The notes under the pieces were generated by a model, which was not told the origin of the DNA, did no database searches, and saw nothing but the letters and a program-made list of their open reading frames with translations. A stretch of DNA of 64,000 bases from the NCBI RefSeq assembly GCF_038002765.1, contig NZ_JBBODE010000001.1, forward strand, positions 1,364,001-1,428,000, written 5' to 3'. Within the stretch, counting starts at the first letter, position 1, and each line of letters opens with the position of its first letter. Position numbers and translations under genes: made by a program. This document shows, in pieces, positions 56,059-64,000 of this stretch. The stretch is from Peribacillus sp. FSL H8-0477. GTDB lineage: Bacteria; Bacillota; Bacilli; Bacillales; DSM-1321.

Positions 56059-56284
56059 TTAAAATGCTTCATCCAAGTTGTTCATATGGTATTAACTTAA
56101 AATAATTCTCTATGTATTTGTCCTTTACCATCATTCCCAAACCTTTAGCTTTTCATAGCATGAGAATGTAATTATTTATGTATATGCGGCTTAGCATTTA
56201 ATCTACACTTAAATGGAAAAAAAATCAATCTATACTTGTCAGAAAAATTAATTTTTATCTTCCAAACTAAAATAGTCCTTATAT

Positions 56285-56317
56285 GTATAAAACAAGGCAC
56301 GATTGCTCGCGCCTTGT
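56285..56317 (-). terminator. Intrinsic terminator after tig
   Basis: Eleven-bp stem ACAAGGCGCGA / TCGTGCCTTGT (one G-T pair), four-base loop, followed on the minus strand by TTTAT. Confidence 0.85.
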
Positions 56318-56339
56318 CTCTTTTCTATTGTTTATGGAA

Positions 56340-57638
56340 TTATTCAGCTGAAGCTTCAACGATCTTGCTGTTTTCAACAAGGAAGTCGATTGCTTTACCA
56401 ATTTTCAAATCACCTTTAACGCCTTCAAGGCTTCCAAGTGCTTGTTTGATTGCTTCTGTTTCCATTTTGTACATTTCAGCCATTTTTGCAATTTCAGCAT
56501 CAACATCAGCATCAGATGCTTCAATGTTTTCTGCAGTAGCAATTGCATCAAGAGTCAAGCTAGTTTTAACTTGTGTTTCAGCTTCTTCTTGCATTTGCGC
56601 TTTCAAAGCTTCTTCATCTTGACCTGAGAATTGGAAGTAAAGCTCTAGGTTTAATCCTTGAGATTGTAAACGTTGATCGAAATCTTTCATCATACGTTCT
56701 ACTTCTTTTTCGACCATAACTGCAGGAATATCTACTTCTGCATTAGCTGTCGCTTTTTCAACAACTGTGTCACGGACTTGGTGTTCTGCTTGGTGCTTTT
56801 TATCATGCTCAAGCGTTTTTCTAGTTTTTTCTTTCAATTCTGCTAATGTTTCTACTTCTTCATCGACATCTTTTGCGAACTCATCATCAAGCTCAGGAAG
56901 CTGCTTAGATTTGATTTCGTGAATTTTTACTTTGAATACTGCAGGCTTACCAGCAAGTTCAGCTGCATGATACTCTTCAGGGAAGTTCACTTCGATATCT
57001 TTTTCTGCTCCTGTTTCAAGACCAACAACTTGTTCTTCGAATCCAGGAATGAAAGAGTTAGAACCAAGTTCTAGAGAATAGTTTTCAGACGCTCCGCCTT
57101 CGAAAAGTTCTCCTTCAACACTTCCTTCAAAATCAAGAACGACTGTATCGCCCATTGCTGCTTGTCCTTCTTCTTTAACAACAAGCTCAGCTTGTTTCTC
57201 TTGCAATGTTTTGATTTCGTTATCGATATCTTCGTCAGTTACTTCAGTGTTAACTTTTTCTACTTCAAGACCTTTATATTCACCTAATTTAACTTCAGGC
57301 ATTACAGTCACAGTAGCTTTGAAAATAAGGTTTTTGCCTTTTTCCATTTGGTCAACATCGATTTCTGGACGATCAACAGGGTTAATTCCTGCTTCTTCGA
57401 TAGCAGTTGCATACGCGTCTGGAAGAATGATATCCAATGCATCTTGGTATAATGATTCTACGCCGAATTTTTTGTCGAACATTTGGCGAGGCATTTTACC
57501 TTTACGGAAGCCAGGTACGTTAATTTGTTTTACGACTTTTTTAAAGGCTGCGTCGATACCTTCGTTAACTTTAGCTGCGTCTACTTCTACAGTTAGAACG
57601 CCTTGATTACCTTCTAATTTTTCCCAATTTACAGACAT
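56340..57638 (-). CDS. tig: Trigger factor
   Basis: Ribosome-bound chaperone and peptidyl-prolyl isomerase, 432 residues. N-terminal ribosome-binding signature [11 protein letters not shown] (residues 43-53), central FKBP-type PPIase domain (about 160-245, [20 protein letters not shown]), and a helical C-terminal substrate cradle. Standard length. Confidence 0.98.
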   Translation of the reverse strand: MSVNWEKLEGNQGVLTVEVDAAKVNEGIDAAFKKVVKQINVPGFRKGKMPRQMFDKKFGVESLYQDALDIILPDAYATAIEEAGINPVDRPEIDVDQMEKGKNLIFKATVTVMPEVKLGEYKGLEVEKVNTEVTDEDIDNEIKTLQEKQAELVVKEEGQAAMGDTVVLDFEGSVEGELFEGGASENYSLELGSNSFIPGFEEQVVGLETGAEKDIEVNFPEEYHAAELAGKPAVFKVKIHEIKSKQLPELDDEFAKDVDEEVETLAELKEKTRKTLEHDKKHQAEHQVRDTVVEKATANAEVDIPAVMVEKEVERMMKDFDQRLQSQGLNLELYFQFSGQDEEALKAQMQEEAETQVKTSLTLDAIATAENIEASDADVDAEIAKMAEMYKMETEAIKQALGSLEGVKGDLKIGKAIDFLVENSKIVEASAE

Positions 57639-57783
57639 TTGTTTCCCTCCAAAAAAATCTATGATATTTCATGAATAAGCAACGGATGAATCTGCCTTGC
57701 TATTCGTAACAAGTCATCCCCGGTATTCCCAATTTACATGGAACCCGTCGTTTTTCCTAAAATCGTTACATTACAACCACTAC

Positions 57784-57811
57784 ATTATAACACAGGTCCC
57801 CTTAGTTTCAA
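57784..57811 (-). promoter_or_regulatory. Sigma-A promoter of tig
   Basis: Minus-strand -35 TTGAAA (57806-57811), 16-base spacer, -10 TATAAT (57784-57789). It lies between the ysoA stop and tig, about 145 bases before the tig start. Confidence 0.75.
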
Positions 57812-57821
57812 TAACAATAGG

Positions 57822-58832
57822 CTAAATAATCGGGGAAGAAAAATCTTCAATTTCCCTTAAAACCTTTAACTTTTCTGCTGCTTGATTTTGATCTACCTGG
57901 TATAGTTCAGCAATTCTCTCTAACGAAGATTCCCCATACAGGTACTCCTCTGCTAACAGATGATACCCCGCAGCATACCCGCTGTATTCTGCCTTCTCGG
58001 GTGTGAAGGGGTACATAACGAGGTGCTGCCTCTCTATTAAACTGACCGCCATATCAAATAGAGTCGGATCACGGTCACCCAAGTTTTCTTCTAACAGCTT
58101 AACAGAATGCTGATAAAAGACTGTTTCATTAGGTGCAGAAAGAGTAGACGGGATGACCTTCATTTGTTTTGAAAATTTTGAGATAGTGAGCTCTTTATCG
58201 TATTCTTGTTCTTGCAAAATATTAAGCAGCAATGTTTTGACAAACGGGCTGATTTGGTTATTTTCAAGAACCGGCCTGATTTGATTCATATGCGGCCTAA
58301 TGTTCACTTTAGATAAACTAGATACAACGGCAAGCAGCTCATTATCTGTCTTGTTTTCAAAAAGTCCTTCGTCTTCAGCTAACTCTTCCTGGATTTTTTC
58401 TTCAATACGTACTTCCAGATCCTTTTGTTCATCAATTGCACGTCTGCTGAAATGAAGCATATTCTCAAAGTGATCTTTCTTATCTAAAGGAACATGTCCC
58501 TCTTCAAGCAACGCTTCTATCGTAGTAACCATTTCTTGATGTTCATTTAGATGCAGGAGAACCATTAAATAAATCGTCACTACATGGAAGTAGTCACCAA
58601 TCCCTTTAAAGAGCAGTTCCTTACATAAATCTCGCGCTTCCTCATAATCATTCAGCTCTACAAGTGATACAACCAGCCCAATATTCAAATCTGGATTTTC
58701 TGGTTCTAACTCTCGTGCTTGACTAAATAATTCAGCTGCCATTTTAAAATCTCTAACCTCTAATCGCTCCAACCCTTTGTCGACAAGTCTTTTGCAAAGG
58801 TTTGGAAAAGCAATGATGTTTGAATTATCCAT
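57822..58832 (-). CDS. ysoA: TPR-repeat protein YsoA
   Basis: Homologue of B. subtilis YsoA by position (between leuD and tig) and content; 336 residues. TPR-like helices near the N-terminus (DFKMAAELFSQARELEPENP then NDYEEARDLCKELL), followed by a helical region and a C-terminal part ending LKVLREIEDFSSP. I chose ATG 58832 (MDNSNIIAFPN), with GGCGGAAG just upstream; a frame to 58895 runs further but is not supported. Function unknown. Confidence 0.85.
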   Translation of the reverse strand: MDNSNIIAFPNLCKRLVDKGLERLEVRDFKMAAELFSQARELEPENPDLNIGLVVSLVELNDYEEARDLCKELLFKGIGDYFHVVTIYLMVLLHLNEHQEMVTTIEALLEEGHVPLDKKDHFENMLHFSRRAIDEQKDLEVRIEEKIQEELAEDEGLFENKTDNELLAVVSSLSKVNIRPHMNQIRPVLENNQISPFVKTLLLNILQEQEYDKELTISKFSKQMKVIPSTLSAPNETVFYQHSVKLLEENLGDRDPTLFDMAVSLIERQHLVMYPFTPEKAEYSGYAAGYHLLAEEYLYGESSLERIAELYQVDQNQAAEKLKVLREIEDFSSPII

Positions 58833-58940
58833 GTTTCTTCCGCCCATTAGCAACTCCGTCCTGTCCTTTGTCTTTACTGACAAACAGTTTAGCATGGAAA
58901 ACCTTCAAACACAAAATTTTACCAATAAAAATTTTTGCAT

Positions 58941-58965
58941 AAAAAAACCCACTCATGGAGCAGGT
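58941..58965 (-). terminator. Terminator-like hairpin upstream of ysoA
   Basis: On the minus strand ACCTGCTC pairs with GAGTGGGT (two G-T pairs) around CAT and is followed by seven T. It would stop read-through from the IS remnant region. Confidence 0.7.
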
Positions 58966-59026
58966 ATCAAACAAATTCATGTGAAAATCGAGTTTATCTT
59001 TTTTTGTAGATTGTATAACTTGAACC

Positions 59027-59149
59027 TTGATTTCCACTTCAGGCACTTGCTTTCCGCGGGCGGTCGGGAAGCCTCCTCGGCTTTCGCCTGCGGGGTCTCC
59101 CCTAGACACGCTTTTCCCGCAGGAGTCTCGTACCTTCCGTTCCAATCAA
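59027..59149. repeat. GC-rich palindromic intergenic repeat of Bacillaceae type
   Basis: A 123-bp GC-rich block in AT-rich surroundings. Ends TTGATTTCCAC and GTTCCAATCAA are imperfect inverted repeats; inside are CCTGCGGG (59087-59094) and CCCGCAGG (59116-59123) and other short dyads. I recall near-identical blocks (GGAACGGAAGG...CCCGCGGAAAGCAAGTGCCTG on the other strand) dispersed in many Bacillus-type genomes; that comparison is from memory. No protein is likely to be made. Confidence 0.75.
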
Positions 59150-59221
59150 TTTTGTTTTACCTTTTAGATCCTCGAATCACTTTGTTTGAAAATAGAAGGA
59201 TTAGTACTTGAGGTGATGAGG

Positions 59222-59375
59222 ATGCTTTCTAAACAAGATTCTATTCAGCGAGATCCATTTAAAATGTTAGATTAACTAGTGCCACTGAACCATTTGTTTC
59301 GTAAAATTGAGGCGGCCATTGATTTCACCTTTCATTTATGACTTGGTGAAAGGTATGTATTCAGAGGCAGATGCC
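59222..59375 (+). pseudogene. Decayed N-terminal fragment of IS1182-type transposase
   Basis: Translation from ATG 59222 gives MLSKQDSIQRDPFKMLD, a stop, then LVPLNHLFRKIEAAIDF, then after a frameshift IYDLVKGMYSE. These pieces in this order match the start of IS1182-family transposases as I remember them. A ribosome binding site-like GAGGTGATGAGG precedes the ATG. The rest of the gene is missing. The remaining sequence from 59150 to 59469 contains only this fragment and the leuD terminator. Confidence 0.75.
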
Positions 59376-59431
59376 CAAGTTTTCCAATAGGGAATCGGAA
59401 TTTTTTAATTCCAACCTCATTTAGTCTAAAA

Positions 59432-59463
59432 ACTGATACCTGCTCAATAAGCAGGTATTTTTT
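59432..59463. terminator. Intrinsic terminator after leuD
   Basis: Nine-bp stem ATACCTGCT / AGCAGGTAT (59436-59444 and 59450-59458) with a five-base loop and T-runs on both sides (TTTTTT on plus, CAGTTTTT on minus). It ends the leu operon and may also stop plus-strand transcription. Confidence 0.85.
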
Positions 59464-59469
59464 CTTCTA

Positions 59470-60066
59470 TTATATAGAGAGTGTTTGTTTACTATTTTCG
59501 TATTCAGAAATTTTCTTATCATATTGAAGTGTGATAGAGATTTCATCCCAGCCGTTAATCAGCATCTGCTTCCAATATGGATGAATCTCGAAATTCGCTT
59601 CAAACCCATCTGGTCCAGAAACCTTCTGATTCGGCAAATTAACTGTCAGTTCATACTGACCACCCACGGCGGCTTTCATTAAATAGTCCACTTCCGCTTC
59701 AGTCAAAGCAATTGGCAGCATGCCGTTTTTCATGCAATTACTTTTAAAAATGTCCGCAAAGGATGGTGCAATTACAATTGGAAAGCCAAAGTCAAGCAGT
59801 GACCACGGGGCATGCTCTCTTGACGATCCACATCCAAAGTTTTCCCCTGCTAAAAGAATGCTTGTTCCTTTATTTTCTGCCTGATTTAATTCAAAGTCAG
59901 GCCGCTCATTTCCTTGTTCATCATAGCGCCAATTAAAAAATAGATATTGACCGAACCCACTTCGTTCGATTCGTTTTAAAAATTGCTTTGGAATAATTTG
60001 ATCTGTATCCACATTTTTTCTGTCCATGACAGCCATTCGTCCTGTATAAATCGTTATTGGTTCCAT
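59470..60066 (-). CDS. leuD: 3-isopropylmalate dehydratase small subunit
   Basis: Swivel domain of isopropylmalate isomerase, partner of LeuC; 198 residues. Signatures RKNVDTDQIIPKQFLKRI and GENFGCGSSREHAPWSL are present. ATG 60066 has AGGAGG eight bases upstream and matches the family start MEPITIYTGRMAV; the frame from 60084 is longer by six codons. Confidence 0.97.
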   Translation of the reverse strand: MEPITIYTGRMAVMDRKNVDTDQIIPKQFLKRIERSGFGQYLFFNWRYDEQGNERPDFELNQAENKGTSILLAGENFGCGSSREHAPWSLLDFGFPIVIAPSFADIFKSNCMKNGMLPIALTEAEVDYLMKAAVGGQYELTVNLPNQKVSGPDGFEANFEIHPYWKQMLINGWDEISITLQYDKKISEYENSKQTLSI

Positions 60067-60095
60067 ATAGGGCACCTCCTTCATGATTTGCTAAC

Positions 60096-61508
60096 TTAGT
60101 GTACTGGTTCTGCGATCCGTTCATTTTTTCTAATGTCCACAAAACGACCGTGTAAAGCAGCGGTTGCGGCCATTGCAGGACTAACTAAGTGCGTACGTGC
60201 TCCTGCACCTTGACGTCCTTCAAAGTTACGGTTCGAAGTAGATGCACAATGCTCGCCTGCAGGAACGACATCTGGGTTCATACTTAAGCACATGCTGCAG
60301 CCAGATTCGCGCCACTCAAAGCCCGCTGCTTTGAATAGTACATCCAGTCCTTCTTCCTCTGCTTGTTTCTTGACGCTTTGCGAGCCTGGAACGACCATTG
60401 CCCGGACTCCAGGATGAACGTGTTGACCGGAAAGTACTGCCGCTGCTTTCCGAAGATCTTCAATACGAGAATTCGTACATGATCCGATAAAAACATGTTG
60501 TACTGGAATTTCTGTAATGGCCATCCCTTCGTTTAAGCCCATGTAATCTAATGCGCGGCCAAGCTCACGAGCATCCATCACACCATCCCTGGTTGTCGGT
60601 ACAAACCCATCGACTCCCGTAGCCATACCAGGATTAGTACCCCAGCTGACCATTGGCGGAATCTCATTTCCATCTAGGACTATTTCACGGTCATAAACTG
60701 CATCCGCATCACTGGCAAGCTGACTCCATTCTTCTACACAGCGATCAAATTCACTGCTTTCCGGAGCATACTTACGTCCTTTCATGTAGGAATAAGTCGT
60801 ATCATCTGGACTGACAAGCCCTGCTCTTGCTCCTCCTTCAATCGACATATTACATACCGTCATCCGTTCTTCCATCGACATATCTCTGAACACTTCACCA
60901 CAATATTCAATAATATGCCCTGTCCCGAAATCCACACCAAAACGCGAAATCACATAAAGAATGACGTCTTTTGATGTGACACCATAGCCCAGTTGACCGT
61001 TCACTTCAAGCTTTAATGTTTTTGGCTTGGTCTGCCAAATGGTTTGAGTAGCTAGGACGTGCTCTACCTCACTTGTACCAATACCGAATGCAATCGAACC
61101 AAAGGCACCATGTGTCGAAGTATGACTATCTCCGCAAACAATGGTCATCCCCGGCTGGGTAAGTCCAAGTTCCGGCCCGATAACATGAACAATTCCCTGC
61201 TCGCTGCTATTTAAATCAGCTAAGTGTATGCCAAATTCCTGGCAATTCGCAGACAGTGCATCAAGCTGTTTCTTTGCAATTTCATCTTGAATGAAATAAC
61301 GGTTCACGGTAGGAACATTGTGATCCATAGTGGCAAAAGTCCGGTCTGGCCTTCTTACAGAACGTCCTTTCATTCTAATTCCTTCAAATGCCTGTGGTGA
61401 CGTTACCTCGTGAATATAATGTAAATCTACATATAATAAATCTGGCTTATCTTGTTCTTCTGAAACAATATGCCGATCCCATATTTTTTCAATGATTGAT
61501 TTTCCCAT
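60096..61508 (-). CDS. leuC: 3-isopropylmalate dehydratase large subunit
   Basis: Aconitase-type [4Fe-4S] subunit converting 2- to 3-isopropylmalate with LeuD; 470 residues. Cluster cysteines lie in [13 protein letters not shown] and [13 protein letters not shown]; substrate motif [14 protein letters not shown]. Ribosome binding site AGGAGG before the ATG. Confidence 0.98.
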   Translation of the reverse strand: MGKSIIEKIWDRHIVSEEQDKPDLLYVDLHYIHEVTSPQAFEGIRMKGRSVRRPDRTFATMDHNVPTVNRYFIQDEIAKKQLDALSANCQEFGIHLADLNSSEQGIVHVIGPELGLTQPGMTIVCGDSHTSTHGAFGSIAFGIGTSEVEHVLATQTIWQTKPKTLKLEVNGQLGYGVTSKDVILYVISRFGVDFGTGHIIEYCGEVFRDMSMEERMTVCNMSIEGGARAGLVSPDDTTYSYMKGRKYAPESSEFDRCVEEWSQLASDADAVYDREIVLDGNEIPPMVSWGTNPGMATGVDGFVPTTRDGVMDARELGRALDYMGLNEGMAITEIPVQHVFIGSCTNSRIEDLRKAAAVLSGQHVHPGVRAMVVPGSQSVKKQAEEEGLDVLFKAAGFEWRESGCSMCLSMNPDVVPAGEHCASTSNRNFEGRQGAGARTHLVSPAMAATAALHGRFVDIRKNERIAEPVH

Positions 61509-61540
61509 TTTCCATCCTCCTACTCGCTCGTTCAGTTTAG

Positions 61541-61564
61541 AAAAAAAGCTGACGCGCTGTCAGC
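61541..61564 (-). terminator. Intra-operon terminator-like hairpin between leuB and leuC
   Basis: Six-bp stem GCTGAC / GTCAGC (61548-61553 and 61559-61564), five-base loop, followed on the minus strand by seven T. It lies 33 bases before leuC and should reduce leuCD relative to leuAB, or act as an mRNA 3' stabiliser. Confidence 0.7.
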
Positions 61565-61581
61565 CTTTTCAGAAGTCTTAT

Positions 61582-62694
61582 TTACGCATATGCTCCCATG
61601 ATGTTTAAAATAGCTTCCTGATCCAGCAATGCCGCTTTGATTTCTGCTATCATTTGACTGGTCGATATTCCTCTGATTGGGCCGTTAGCCAGATCACTGG
61701 TTCGAAGCCCAGCATCAAGGACTTTTTGAACGGCTTTTTCAACGGCGTCTGCTTCTTCTTCCAATCCAAACGATAAACGAAGCATAGAGGCAGCTGATAA
61801 AATCATACCCATTGGATTCGCCACATTTTTCCCTGCAATGTCTGGGGCTGACCCATGAATTGGTTCGTAAAGGTTGCAGCCTTCCAATGAAACAGAGGCT
61901 GAAGGGAGCATACCAAGTGAGCCAGTCAATACAGATGCCTCATCACTTAAAATATCGCCAAACATATTTTCTGTAACGATGACATCGAACTGTCTTGGAT
62001 TACGAATTAACTGCATTGCAGCGTTGTCCACCAACATATGCTCAAGCTCAACCTCTGGATAATTCTTGGCTACTTCTTCTGCCGTTTCCCGCCACATTCG
62101 ACTGGATTCAAGGACATTTGCTTTATCAACAGACGTGACCTTATTCCTTCTTGCCGAAGCCAGTTTAAATGCTAGTTCAATAATTCGTTTGATTTCTGAC
62201 TTCTGGTAAAATAATGTGTCCACGACTGCTTCTTTGCCGTCTAATGTTGTACGCTCACTTGGTTTACCAAAATATAATCCACCAGTTAATTCCCTGACAA
62301 TTAATAAATCTACGCCTTCAATAATTTCTTTTTTCAAGGGGGAGGATTCCGATAAACTCGAATAGTAGCTGATCGGCCGAAGATTGGCATATAGGTGCAA
62401 GTCCTTGCGGATTTTAAGTAAACCGCGTTCGGGCCTCAAATGCAGCGGTTGCTGATCCCACTTTGGTCCTCCGACAGCACCTAATAGAACCGCATCGCTG
62501 CTCTTGCACATTTCAACTGTTTCATCTGGAAGCGGTGAACCAGTTTGATCAATGGCACTCCCGCCTATTTCTCCAAAATGAAACTCAAAGTCATGACCAA
62601 ATTGTTCTCCAACAGCTTCGAGGATTTCGACGGCACCTCGTGTTACTTCTCTACCTATTCCATCTCCCGGCAATACTGCTATTTTCCGTTTCAT
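61582..62694 (-). CDS. leuB: 3-isopropylmalate dehydrogenase
   Basis: NAD-dependent oxidative decarboxylation of 3-isopropylmalate, 370 residues. Signatures VLPGDGIGREV, LLIVRELTGGLYFG and NMFGDILSDEASVLTGSLG are seen. Ribosome binding site AAGGGGAG precedes the ATG. Between leuA and leuC. Confidence 0.98.
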   Translation of the reverse strand: MKRKIAVLPGDGIGREVTRGAVEILEAVGEQFGHDFEFHFGEIGGSAIDQTGSPLPDETVEMCKSSDAVLLGAVGGPKWDQQPLHLRPERGLLKIRKDLHLYANLRPISYYSSLSESSPLKKEIIEGVDLLIVRELTGGLYFGKPSERTTLDGKEAVVDTLFYQKSEIKRIIELAFKLASARRNKVTSVDKANVLESSRMWRETAEEVAKNYPEVELEHMLVDNAAMQLIRNPRQFDVIVTENMFGDILSDEASVLTGSLGMLPSASVSLEGCNLYEPIHGSAPDIAGKNVANPMGMILSAASMLRLSFGLEEEADAVEKAVQKVLDAGLRTSDLANGPIRGISTSQMIAEIKAALLDQEAILNIMGAYA

Positions 62695-62718
62695 CGAAAT
62701 CTCCCCTTCCCATGCTTT

Positions 62719-64000
62719 TTATTGTAAAATTGGTTCTTTCTCAGTTAAGTAAATGACACGGTTTACCGCGTTCAAGTAAGCTTTAGCAGAGGCTTCCAAT
62801 ACATCTTGATCCAATCCTCTGCCTCTTGTTTCTGTTCCTTTGTATCGAATCGTGACAAATACTTGAGCTAACGCGTCTCTGCCTGCGCCTACTGATTGGA
62901 TTCGGTAATCAAGTAAGTTCACTTCGCTTCCAATACACCGTTCAAGTGTATTATAAAGTGCCTCAACACTCCCAGCTCCAGTAGCCGCCTCACTAACGGT
63001 ATCCTCTTCACCTTTTTTCAACCGGACTGTTGCTGTCGGAACTTGGTTTGTACCGTAGCTGATTTGCATGGATCCAAGTTCGTAGAATCGATTATCCTTC
63101 GACGTTTTTTCTTCAAGGACAAGGGCAACCAAATCTTCGTCAGTCATTTCTTTTTTCTTATCAGCTAATTCCTTAAACTGAATGAATAAACGATTGCTTT
63201 CTTCATCTGAAACGGAAAGCTTCAATGTTTTCAAACGATCTTTAAATGCATGACGCCCAGAATGTTTACCTAGCACAAGTGCATTCGAGGATACACCCAC
63301 AAGTTCTGGAGAAATGATTTCATACGTTGTTTTTTCCTTTAATACGCCGTCCTGATGAATACCTGATTCGTGTGCATAGGCATTTCGACCAATAATCGCT
63401 TTGTTTGGCGGAACTGCAAATCCAGTTAACTTACTAACTAAATCGCTGGTCCGTTTAATTTCATTTAGTGTTAAATCAGTTTTTGCTTGATAGTAATCAG
63501 AGCGAATTCGTAAGGCCACGGCTAATTCTTCAAGAGCAGCATTTCCAGCACGTTCACCAATGCCGTTTATCGTTCCTTCAATTTGATTAGCTCCTGCTTC
63601 AATGGCTGCCAGTGAATTCGCAATTGCCATTCCTAAATCATCATGACAGTGCGCAGATAAATTTACTTTATCTATAGAAGGAACATGTTCTCGAAGGTGC
63701 TTAAATATGGCTCCATATTCTTGTGGTGCCGCATAGCCGACTGTATCTGGAATGTTAATCACGCGTGCACCAGCTTGAATGACTGCTTCAACAATTTCAA
63801 CCAAATAATCAAGTTCAGTTCTGCTTGCGTCTTCCGCTGACCATTGGACAATCGGGAAGCGTTCTGCCGCGTACTTCACAGTCTGAACGGCCGTTTCAAT
63901 CACTTGTTCTTTAGAAAGCTTCAATTTATACTCCCGATGAATCGGTGAAGTAGCAATGAACACATGCAATCTTGGTTCTGCTCCGCCCTTTAATGACTCC
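62719..64000 (-). CDS. leuA: 2-isopropylmalate synthase (5' end outside window)
   Basis: First enzyme of leucine synthesis, condensing acetyl-CoA with 2-oxoisovalerate. The open frame runs to the window edge ([20 protein letters not shown] at the boundary), so the N-terminal ~90 residues lie beyond 64000; an apparent start at 63969 is only an internal TTG. Seen: [34 protein letters not shown], and a C-terminal LeuA regulatory domain with [15 protein letters not shown] for leucine feedback. Confidence 0.96.
   Translation of the reverse strand, partial: ESLKGGAEPRLHVFIATSPIHREYKLKLSKEQVIETAVQTVKYAAERFPIVQWSAEDASRTELDYLVEIVEAVIQAGARVINIPDTVGYAAPQEYGAIFKHLREHVPSIDKVNLSAHCHDDLGMAIANSLAAIEAGANQIEGTINGIGERAGNAALEELAVALRIRSDYYQAKTDLTLNEIKRTSDLVSKLTGFAVPPNKAIIGRNAYAHESGIHQDGVLKEKTTYEIISPELVGVSSNALVLGKHSGRHAFKDRLKTLKLSVSDEESNRLFIQFKELADKKKEMTDEDLVALVLEEKTSKDNRFYELGSMQISYGTNQVPTATVRLKKGEEDTVSEAATGAGSVEALYNTLERCIGSEVNLLDYRIQSVGAGRDALAQVFVTIRYKGTETRGRGLDQDVLEASAKAYLNAVNRVIYLTEKEPILQ

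Noticed and set aside
58825-59145. Minus-strand ORF of 106 codons over the GC-rich repeat
   Set aside because: It runs through a palindromic intergenic repeat and overlaps the start of ysoA; no ribosome binding site and biased composition. Not a gene.
63900-63969. leuA start at 63969
   Set aside because: This is an internal TTG; the Lon-independent coding frame with LeuA-like residues continues to the window edge, so the gene is partial.

Overview
The window is chromosomal DNA from a low-to-moderate GC, endospore-forming member of the Bacillaceae. Evidence: conserved sporulation genes (spoIVFA/B, spoIIB, spoVID, ysxE), Firmicute ribosomal features (an L27 with a cleavable N-terminus beside its protease Prp, and an L21 leader), a T-box before valS, and gene order that follows the Bacillus subtilis leu-ysoA-tig-clpX-lonB-lonA-ysxC-hemAXCDBL-spoVID-ysxE-valS-folC-comC-spoIIB-maf-radC-mreBCD-minCD-spoIVFAB-rplU-ysxB-rpmA block. 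Nearly everything is on the minus strand, so the block reads right to left. I cannot fix genus or species. RNase G (rng) between spoIVFB and rplU is absent from B. subtilis.

Regions from left to right. 1-4370: rpmA-prp-rplU with leader and promoter, then rng and spoIVFB/spoIVFA. 4371-4683: a non-coding stretch with a helically phased repeat array and the minD terminator. 4684-8901: mreBCD-minCD for cell shape and division-site placement. 9054-11545: radC, maf, spoIIB. 11646-26410: a complete Gram-positive type IV pilus (T4P) locus occupying the place of B. subtilis comC. A twelve-gene minus-strand unit encodes an acidic membrane protein, a PRC-barrel protein, a VanW/G5 protein, PilB, PilT, PilC, a major-type pilin, PilD, PilM, PilN, PilO and a second pilin. 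A divergent three-gene unit encodes minor pilins. 26430-32767: a membrane-anchored ankyrin protein, a giant Ig-like surface protein and a diguanylate cyclase. 32873-39934: folC, valS with T-box, ysxE, spoVID. 39935-42436: an accessory island with a ~340-bp imperfect duplication, two arrays of 21-bp-phased repeats, and an intact IS3-family element inserted in the loop of the hemL terminator. 42438-48674: the hemAXCDBL operon for uroporphyrinogen III synthesis from glutamyl-tRNA. 48906-49391: a small plus-strand membrane protein. 49462-58832: engB, lonA, lonB, clpX, tig, ysoA. 58833-59469: a dispersed GC-rich palindromic repeat and a decayed IS1182-type transposase. 59470-64000: leuABCD with leuA cut by the window edge.

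How the parts may work together: PilD processes the five prepilins, PilM/N/O and PilC form the inner-membrane platform, and PilB and PilT drive extension and retraction. PilB keeps tandem MshEN motifs, known in related ATPases to bind c-di-GMP, and a diguanylate cyclase without an inhibitory site is encoded a few kilobases away, so a local c-di-GMP-to-pilus circuit is plausible. The most unusual non-coding signal is the pair of repeat arrays at 4485-4615 and 40333-40872. They share a GRCCGA core (minus strand) and an approximately 21-bp period, exact in the second array.

No rRNA, tRNA or CRISPR array was seen.
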